A DNA stretch of 53,347 bases from positions 1-53,347 of the forward strand of contig CAJTZE010000023.1 of assembly GCA_910584265.1 (NCBI GenBank). The letters are read 5' to 3'. Positions 48,365 to 53,347 of the stretch are shown piece after piece. The position numbers and the translations under genes are program-made. The DNA comes from an uncultured Dorea sp. Its GTDB lineage: Bacteria > Bacillota > Clostridia > Lachnospirales > Lachnospiraceae. Within the stretch, counting starts at the first letter, position 1; each line of letters opens with the position of its first letter. Under the pieces are notes generated by a model. It was not told where the DNA came from and searched no databases. It saw nothing but the letters and a program-made list of their open reading frames with translations.

Positions 48365-49186
48365 ATGGGACAGGGATATAAAGGATTAGAAGCAGCGATT
48401 GCGGCAATTAGAAAGAAGACGGACTTTGTACCTGAGACAGCATTGGTGCTCGGCTCCGGCCTTGGGGGATTTGCGGAGAGAGTTGACGTGAAGGCGGAGG
48501 TGCCTTATACAGATATTGAGGGTTTTCCGGTTTCAACGGTGGCAGGCCATGACGGGAGATTTATCTTTGGATATGTGAATAAGGTTCCGGTGGTTGTGAT
48601 GAAGGGGCGCGTACATTATTACGAGGGCTACGAGATGGAAGAGGTGGTAATGCCGATCCGGCTGATGGGTATGCTTGGAGCAAAGACCCTGATCCTGACT
48701 AATGCGGCAGGCAGTGTGAATCTGGATTTTAAGCCGGGGGATCTGATGATCATTGAGGACCAGATTTCTGCATTTGTGCCAAGTCCTTTGCGGGGACGCA
48801 ATATGGAGGAGCTGGGAACCCGTTTTCCGGATATGAGTAATATTTACGACAGAGAATTACAGGATAAGATTGAGGAAATTGCGAAGGAGCTTAAGATTGC
48901 TGTAAAGAAGGGCGTATATCTGCAGTGGAAGGGACCGAATTATGAGAGCCCGGCAGAGATCCGGATGTTCCGCGGAACCGGCGCAGATGCTGTCGGTATG
49001 AGCACTGCCTGTGAGGCGGTAGCCGCAAGGCATATGGGACTTAAGGTCTGCGGTATTTCCTGTCTGACTAATATGGCGGCGGGTATTTTAGACCAGCCTT
49101 TGGATCACAGGGAGGTTCAGGAAGCGGCGAATCAGGTAAAGGACTCTTTTGAGACACTTGTATCTGAGATGATCTCCCGGATATAG
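48365..49186 (+). CDS. Purine-nucleoside phosphorylase
   Basis: The 273-residue protein belongs to the trimeric family-2 PNPs: V-L-G-S-G-L-G-G-F (phosphate loop), V-A-G-H-D-G, G-R-V-H-Y-Y-E-G-Y, L-T-N-A-A-G-S, G-P-N-Y-E-S-P-A-E and V-G-M-S-T-A-C-E. It splits purine nucleosides with phosphate into base and ribose 1-phosphate for salvage. The Tyr-Glu pair of the base site is kept in G-P-N-Y-E. Monocistronic, ending in a strong hairpin. Confidence 0.93.
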   Translation: MGQGYKGLEAAIAAIRKKTDFVPETALVLGSGLGGFAERVDVKAEVPYTDIEGFPVSTVAGHDGRFIFGYVNKVPVVVMKGRVHYYEGYEMEEVVMPIRLMGMLGAKTLILTNAAGSVNLDFKPGDLMIIEDQISAFVPSPLRGRNMEELGTRFPDMSNIYDRELQDKIEEIAKELKIAVKKGVYLQWKGPNYESPAEIRMFRGTGADAVGMSTACEAVAARHMGLKVCGISCLTNMAAGILDQPLDHREVQEAANQVKDSFETLVSEMISRI

Positions 49187-49236
49187 GACAGCCCGGCGCT
49201 TATGAAAATATCAGACAGGCAGGAAAGCACAAAGTT

Positions 49237-49270
49237 ATCCCTGTGGGAAAAGATTCCCACAGGGATTTGC
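49237..49270 (+). terminator. Strong hairpin after the PNP gene
   Basis: ATCCCTGTGGGAA and TTCCCACAGGGAT form a perfect 13-base stem with loop AAGA. The T tract after it is short, so it may act as a terminator, an mRNA-stabilising hairpin or an attenuator before the selenoprotein gene 40 bases further on. Confidence 0.6.
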
Positions 49271-49306
49271 AGTATTATATTGACGAAGGACAGGGAGCAG
49301 GGTATT

Positions 49307-49636
49307 ATGGTAGAATTGAATAATGATGCGATTGCTTATATGAAGAAAAGAAATAAAACGGATATTGTTCTTGATGTGATCCGCTATACCAGCTGATGTG
49401 CTCCTCCGCGGATGGAGATATCAGTAGGATTTACTGATAAGGAAGAAGAATATTATGCCGGACAGGGATATGTCTGTGATGAGAGCATGATCGGCAGGGT
49501 GTACTACCCGGAGGAGGGTGTGGAGTTTGACGGACAGATAGCGGTCCGCTATATGAAATATCCATGGATCAGCACCTTTGAGACAGATGGAATCCGTGCA
49601 GTGACAGCGGATAACGAAAATAACAGCCAGGAATAG
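49307..49636 (+). CDS. HesB-like CC/Se-motif selenoprotein with in-frame UGA (Sec)
   Basis: Two adjoining same-frame ORFs are separated only by TGA at 49394-49396. Read through as selenocysteine, they give one 109-residue protein: start M-V-E-L-N-N-D-A-I-A-Y-M-K-K, then R-Y-T-S-U-C-A-P-P-R (Sec 30, Cys 31), then a beta-rich HesB-like part ending V-T-A-D-N-E-N-N-S-Q-E. In the HesB-like CC/Se family this pair is C-C or U-C, so Sec is expected here. The ATG at 49307 has GGGAGCAGGG upstream. A hairpin encloses the UGA (49393-49424). The function is unknown; the U-C pair suggests redox or metal binding. The host must have selABCD elsewhere. Confidence 0.8.
49393..49424 (+). promoter_or_regulatory. 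Candidate bacterial SECIS element
   Basis: CTGAT (49393-49397, containing the UGA) pairs with ATCAG (49420-49424). Inside, CTCC (49401-49404) pairs with GGAG (49414-49417), and TC with GA above it leaves an apical CGCG loop with G in the second position. A hairpin starting at the UGA with a G near the start of the apical loop fits the bacterial SECIS model, in which SelB binds the element within the coding region. Confidence 0.65.
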
Positions 49637-49689
49637 GCCGGACTTAAGCGGCCGCAGTTTAGACTAGATCAGAATGAGAGAAAAGACGG

Positions 49690-50883
49690 ATGAGTTTAGA
49701 TTATAAGAAGACGATATACGCCTGTTTTACGGGATACATTGTTCAGGCTGTTGTTAATAATTTTGTTCCTCTGTTATTTTTGATGTTTCAGAATAGCTAT
49801 GGGATTCCCCTTCAGAAGATTACGCTTCTGGTTACCTTTAATTTCGGGCTGCAGCTGGTGATCGATCTGTGCTCGATCGGCTTTGTGGACCGGATCGGAT
49901 ACCGTGCGTCGATGATTATTGCACATGCTGTTGCGGCGTCGGGCCTGATCCTTTTGACGGTGCTTCCGGAACGGTTCTCCGACCCGTTTATCGGACTGCT
50001 GCTGGCCGTGATCATCTATGCGGCCGGCGGAGGGCTTCTGGAGGTTCTGGTGAGCCCGGTGGCAGAGGCGTGCCCTACGGATAATAAAGAGTCGGCAATG
50101 AGCCTTCTGCATTCTTTTTACTGCTGGGGGCATGTGGGAGTTGTACTGTTATCCACGCTGTTTTTTGCCGCGGCGGGAATGAGAAACTGGAAGCTGCTTG
50201 CTCTGCTGTGGGCAGCGGTTCCCATCTATAATGCCTGTGTTTTTACCAAAGTGCCGATTGCTCCGCTGGTGGAAGAAGGCGGGAGAGGGCTGTCGGTAAA
50301 GGAATTGTTTTCCATGAAGATATTCTGGGTGCTGATGCTGATGATGGTATGCGCCGGAGCCAGCGAACAGGGGGTCAGCCAGTGGGCTTCTGCTCTGGCG
50401 GAGCAGGGACTGGGCATCAGCAAGACGGTGGGAGACCTGGCAGGCCCTATGACCTTTGCGGTATGTATGGGTGCGGCAAGGACCTTCTATGGAAAGAAGG
50501 GAGAGAGCATCCATCTGGAAACGTTTATGATGGGCAGCAGCATGGTGTGTATGGCGGCGTATCTGGCGATAGCCCTTATGCCGGTTCCGGCTCTTGGCCT
50601 GGCAGGCTGCGGATTGTGCGGCCTGTCTGTGGGAATTATGTGGCCGGGAACCTTCAGCATGGCGGCAGGCTCTGTCAGGAGAGGCGGAACCGCATTATTT
50701 GCGCTGCTGGCGCTTGCAGGGGATGTGGGTTGCTCGGCAGGGCCGACACTGGTTGGGATGTTATCGGGAAACCGCGGGGATGACCTGAGAGCAGGAATAC
50801 TGATAGGAACTGCATTTCCAATACTTATGATCGTTTCACAGGCTTTGAAGAGGATGATAATTAAAAATAAAGAGGGTTCATGA
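49690..50883 (+). CDS. MFS transporter
   Basis: The 397-residue protein has about 12 membrane helices and MFS features such as D-R-I-G-Y-R-A-S between helices 2 and 3 and the central charged loop (about 195-215). The overall look is of the sugar/fucose-permease-like group, but the substrate cannot be told. The stop codon overlaps the start of the MATE gene, so the two transporters are co-expressed. Confidence 0.8.
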   Translation: MSLDYKKTIYACFTGYIVQAVVNNFVPLLFLMFQNSYGIPLQKITLLVTFNFGLQLVIDLCSIGFVDRIGYRASMIIAHAVAASGLILLTVLPERFSDPFIGLLLAVIIYAAGGGLLEVLVSPVAEACPTDNKESAMSLLHSFYCWGHVGVVLLSTLFFAAAGMRNWKLLALLWAAVPIYNACVFTKVPIAPLVEEGGRGLSVKELFSMKIFWVLMLMMVCAGASEQGVSQWASALAEQGLGISKTVGDLAGPMTFAVCMGAARTFYGKKGESIHLETFMMGSSMVCMAAYLAIALMPVPALGLAGCGLCGLSVGIMWPGTFSMAAGSVRRGGTALFALLALAGDVGCSAGPTLVGMLSGNRGDDLRAGILIGTAFPILMIVSQALKRMIIKNKEGS

Positions 50884-52232
50884 TGAAAGGAAACAGACAG
50901 ATTCTATTAACAGAGGGGCCGGTTTTAAGACCGCTGGCGGCTTTGGCGATGCCGATCATGGCATCGTCCTTTTTAAATACGGTATACAGCATTACGGATA
51001 TGGCATGGATTGGAATGCTTGGAGCGGAGGCAGTGGCAGGAATCGGTGTGGGAGGCATGTTTGTGTGGCTTTCTCAGGGGCTGTCCGCGCTGGCGAGGAT
51101 GGGCGGACAGGTGAATGCTGCACAGGCGGTAGGCGGCGGAAGAAGGGATGAGGCATCCCGGTATGCAAAGGCGGCGCTGCAGATGGCGGCAGTATTTGGA
51201 ATTGCATTTGCATTGGTGAGCCTGATTTTTGCAGAAAGCCTTGTGGGTGTATTCCGGCTGGGAGAAGCATTGACAAACCGCTATGCAGTGAGCTATCTGA
51301 GGATTACCTGCGGGTTGGTCATATTCTCTTATATGACGGTGGTGCTGACGGGAATCTATACGGCTCAGGGAGATTCCAGAACACCGCTTCTGGCAAATGC
51401 GGCCGGTCTTGTGATCAATATGGTTCTGGATCCGATGCTGATATTGGGGATAGGGCCGTTTCCAGAGCTTAAGGTGACCGGTGCGGCAATTGCCACTGTG
51501 ACGGCACAGTTTATTGTGTTGATGGTAATGATTGCCGGAGTGTGGAAGGATAAGAGCGGTCATAACGTGCTGTCAGGACTGAAGCTTATGGAACCGGCGG
51601 AGGGAAAATTCTACTGGGGAGTATTCCGGATCGGGGCGCCCACAGCCGTTCAGGGAACGGTGTATTGCATGATCTCGATGGCGCTGACTAGAATGGCTGC
51701 ATCTTTTGGATCCGGGGCTGTCGCTGTGCAGCGGGTTGGCGGCCAGGTTGAAGCTGTATCCTGGAATACGGCAGACGGCTTTGCCGCGGCGATCAATGCA
51801 TTTGCGGCTCAGAATTATGGTGCAGGAAAAATGGAACGGGTGCGGAGAGGATACTGGGCTTCTTTCTGGACAATTGCCTTTTGGGGAGCGCTTATTACAA
51901 TGGCATTTTTTCTGCTTCCGGAGCCCATAGCCGGTGTGTTTTTTCATGAGGCAGATGTAATAGGAACAGCGGTAGACTATTTTGTTATCCTCGGAATCGG
52001 GGAAGGCTTCATGTGTGTGGAGCTGATGACTGTAGGAGCTCTGTCCGGCCTTGGCAGAACAAAGCTCTGCAGCATCATCAGTATTCTTCTGACCGGATTT
52101 CGGATCCCTCTGGCAGTTCTGCTGTCAAACAGCGCGCTGGGACTGAACGGTATATGGTGGGCTCTTTCCGCAACATCCATTGCCAAAGGGATCCTGTTTA
52201 CAGCCGCTTTTGTATTAGTCTCACGGGACTAA
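50883..52232 (+). CDS. MATE family efflux transporter
   Basis: The 449-residue protein has 12 membrane helices in two related halves: P-I-M-A-S-S-F-L-N-T-V-Y-S-I-T-D in helix 1-2, and G-A-P-T-A-V-Q-G-T-V-Y in helix 7, with V-Q-R-V-G-G-Q-V-E. MATE proteins export drugs or other cations using sodium or protons. Two ATG codons (50880 and 50883) are possible; the second is better spaced from AGAGGG. It overlaps the DUF89 gene on the other strand by four bases. Confidence 0.88.
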   Translation: MKGNRQILLTEGPVLRPLAALAMPIMASSFLNTVYSITDMAWIGMLGAEAVAGIGVGGMFVWLSQGLSALARMGGQVNAAQAVGGGRRDEASRYAKAALQMAAVFGIAFALVSLIFAESLVGVFRLGEALTNRYAVSYLRITCGLVIFSYMTVVLTGIYTAQGDSRTPLLANAAGLVINMVLDPMLILGIGPFPELKVTGAAIATVTAQFIVLMVMIAGVWKDKSGHNVLSGLKLMEPAEGKFYWGVFRIGAPTAVQGTVYCMISMALTRMAASFGSGAVAVQRVGGQVEAVSWNTADGFAAAINAFAAQNYGAGKMERVRRGYWASFWTIAFWGALITMAFFLLPEPIAGVFFHEADVIGTAVDYFVILGIGEGFMCVELMTVGALSGLGRTKLCSIISILLTGFRIPLAVLLSNSALGLNGIWWALSATSIAKGILFTAAFVLVSRD

Positions 52233-53107
52233 TGGGGTAAATTCTTCTCGTTGATGAGGATACCCTCATACAGCTTTTTGTGGAAACGCTTGGTAAATAG
52301 TATGCACTTGCACAGGAATATGTAATAAATATTCAGTCCGCAGCCCTGCAGGGATTCAAAGTTTCCCTGTCCTTTGGAGATCAGCAGATCAGCGCTGTGG
52401 ATAATTTGGGATGCTTCCTCAGAAATCTTTGGCAGATAGGTTCCGGCAATGCTGGTTCCGTTGCCTGTCACAGGCGCAATTTCTGTCAGGCCGGTCTGAA
52501 TGGCATCCTCCATAGTAGCATCATTGACTGCAGGCATTCCCCTCACGATGATATCCACATGAAGGTCTGGGAATTCGGACTGGATTGCTTTGATCAACAG
52601 CTTGTCTAAAACGATTTCTCCGCAGTTATCGGTGAGGAATGCCAGTTTTTTGGCGTTTTTTAAATCAGCGTACAGCTCAGAGAATGCCCGCTCATCGATG
52701 ATCTGTTCATCTGCTCCGCCCAGCAGTTCAAATAATTTGTCGTTGTCTACTTCCAGTACGCCGAAATCAATGTAATTGCCGGTCATAACATATTGGATAG
52801 CTCTTTTCATGGGATGATCGGATGAGTTAATGTCTGCGGCTATGCGTACTTCCTGCTCTAGCATCAATTTATTGAAGGTCTGCTTGATTTCTGTAAAATC
52901 AGTAGAGATTCCGAACATTTCTTTCTGGAGCTTTAGTATGTCGTCCATGACTACAGGCGAGCTCTCCTCCGGCTTGACGGAGGAAAGGATGCCGAAAAGC
53001 CGTCTGATATATTCCATCCGCTCGGGTTCCGATGCACTTTCTGGATAATCGCATAAAAATTTGTTGGTCATACATTTTAAGCACTCAGAATTCCATCTTG
53101 TAATCAT
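52229..53107 (-). CDS. DUF89/ARMT1-family protein (putative metal-dependent phosphatase)
   Basis: The 292-residue protein has the N-terminal C-L-K-C-M pair, a helical bundle and then the DUF89 core: F-L-T-D-N-C-G-E-I-V-L-D (metal-binding Asp and Asn) and R-G-M-P-A-V-N-D-A-T-M-E-D-A. Also present are S-K-G-Q-G-N-F-E-S and a C-terminal L-C-K-C. DUF89 members are metal-dependent phosphatases proposed to remove damaged phosphometabolites. AGGAGA precedes the ATG. Monocistronic and convergent with the MATE gene. Confidence 0.87.
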   Translation of the reverse strand: MITRWNSECLKCMTNKFLCDYPESASEPERMEYIRRLFGILSSVKPEESSPVVMDDILKLQKEMFGISTDFTEIKQTFNKLMLEQEVRIAADINSSDHPMKRAIQYVMTGNYIDFGVLEVDNDKLFELLGGADEQIIDERAFSELYADLKNAKKLAFLTDNCGEIVLDKLLIKAIQSEFPDLHVDIIVRGMPAVNDATMEDAIQTGLTEIAPVTGNGTSIAGTYLPKISEEASQIIHSADLLISKGQGNFESLQGCGLNIYYIFLCKCILFTKRFHKKLYEGILINEKNLPH

Positions 53108-53233
53108 TTTTCATTCTCCTTTTTTATGAGGTAAGTGATGTTGGGATGTATCAATTTATTATACTATATATGATTATATGAGAATAAGCAATTCTAAAGT
53201 GTGCGGCAGAGGGTTGAATTTTGGAGTTACCTG

Positions 53234-53262
53234 TTGTCTTTTCGCATGGTTCTGGTTATAAT
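53234..53262 (+). promoter_or_regulatory. Promoter near the window end
   Basis: TTGTCT (53234-53239) and TATAAT (53257-53262), spacing 17, with TG just before the -10 (extended -10 pattern), point out of the window. No gene start with a ribosome binding site is visible before 53347, so the gene served lies beyond the window. Confidence 0.5.
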
Positions 53263-53347
53263 GCAGCTATTATAGCATGAAGAACAGTTACGCGGGAGTT
53301 TGACAGTTGAATAATAGAAAAAACCTTCGCAGGCCGCATAAAACCTG

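Noticed and set aside
49202..49396. Independent 64-residue protein starting at 49202
   Set aside because: Its first 35 codons cover the terminator-like hairpin after the PNP gene. The real start at 49307 has a ribosome binding site and its stop is the recoded UGA.

Overview
The window looks like a chromosomal segment from a Lachnospiraceae-type gut Clostridium (Bacillota). I infer this from the moderate GC content, strong AGGAGG-type ribosome binding sites, many hybrid histidine kinases and two-component pairs, a FabK-type fatty-acid operon ending in a MarR/FabT regulator, rubredoxin, a selenoprotein of the HesB-like CC/Se family, and zinc-ribbon membrane proteins typical of that family. The species cannot be fixed from the sequence alone. 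No rRNA operon, CRISPR array or complete transposase was found.

Layout. (1) 1-3.5 kb is a low-GC, decayed mobile-element edge: a truncated tyrosine recombinase, a HicAB toxin-antitoxin pair with a well-formed autoregulatory promoter, a frameshifted XRE gene, an intact XRE regulator, small ORFs, and two copies of a repeat carrying paired DnaA-box-like 9-mers. (2) 3.6-10.1 kb is a cell-envelope cluster: an OatA-like acyltransferase with an SGNH domain, three zinc-ribbon proteins (one with a glycan-binding-like domain, one with a VWA domain) and a GH25 lipoprotein. (3) 10.2-16.3 kb holds tRNA-Leu(UAG), rubredoxin, a MerR remnant, an HD-domain protein, a lipoate ligase, and a LytTR response regulator with a GHKL kinase. 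(4) 16.3-22.8 kb holds a SorC-family regulator divergent from a four-gene lipoyl-dependent dehydrogenase complex (E1 alpha, E1 beta, E2, E3) of acetoin/pyruvate dehydrogenase type. (5) 23-28.6 kb is a three-protein phosphorelay: a stand-alone receiver, a hybrid kinase with Hpt, and a hybrid kinase whose C-terminus is a complete DegV (fatty-acid-binding) domain. (6) 28.7-33.2 kb holds proC, two decayed gene remnants, pfkA and a tail-anchored coiled-coil protein. (7) 33.2-38.2 kb is a two-component system co-transcribed with a VTC-domain protein, a DUF4956 membrane protein and a beta-solenoid lipoprotein. (8) 38.3-48.3 kb is the type II fatty-acid synthesis operon (fabH, acpP, fabK, fabD, fabG, fabF, accB, fabZ, accC, accDA fusion) followed by a FabT-like MarR gene. 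The operon promoter carries FabT-type palindromes. (9) 48.3-53.3 kb holds purine nucleoside phosphorylase, a UGA-recoded selenoprotein, MFS and MATE transporters, and a DUF89 protein.

The most unusual items are the kinase-receiver-DegV fusion, the selenoprotein with its hairpin enclosing the UGA codon, and the architecture of the dehydrogenase complex: tandem E3-binding domains in E2, a His-x-x-x-Asn motif in place of His-x-x-x-Asp, and nearly identical lipoyl domains on both E2 and E3. The DegV fusion and the FabT-controlled fatty-acid operon suggest that lipid status is sensed by more than one route, but that link is inference.
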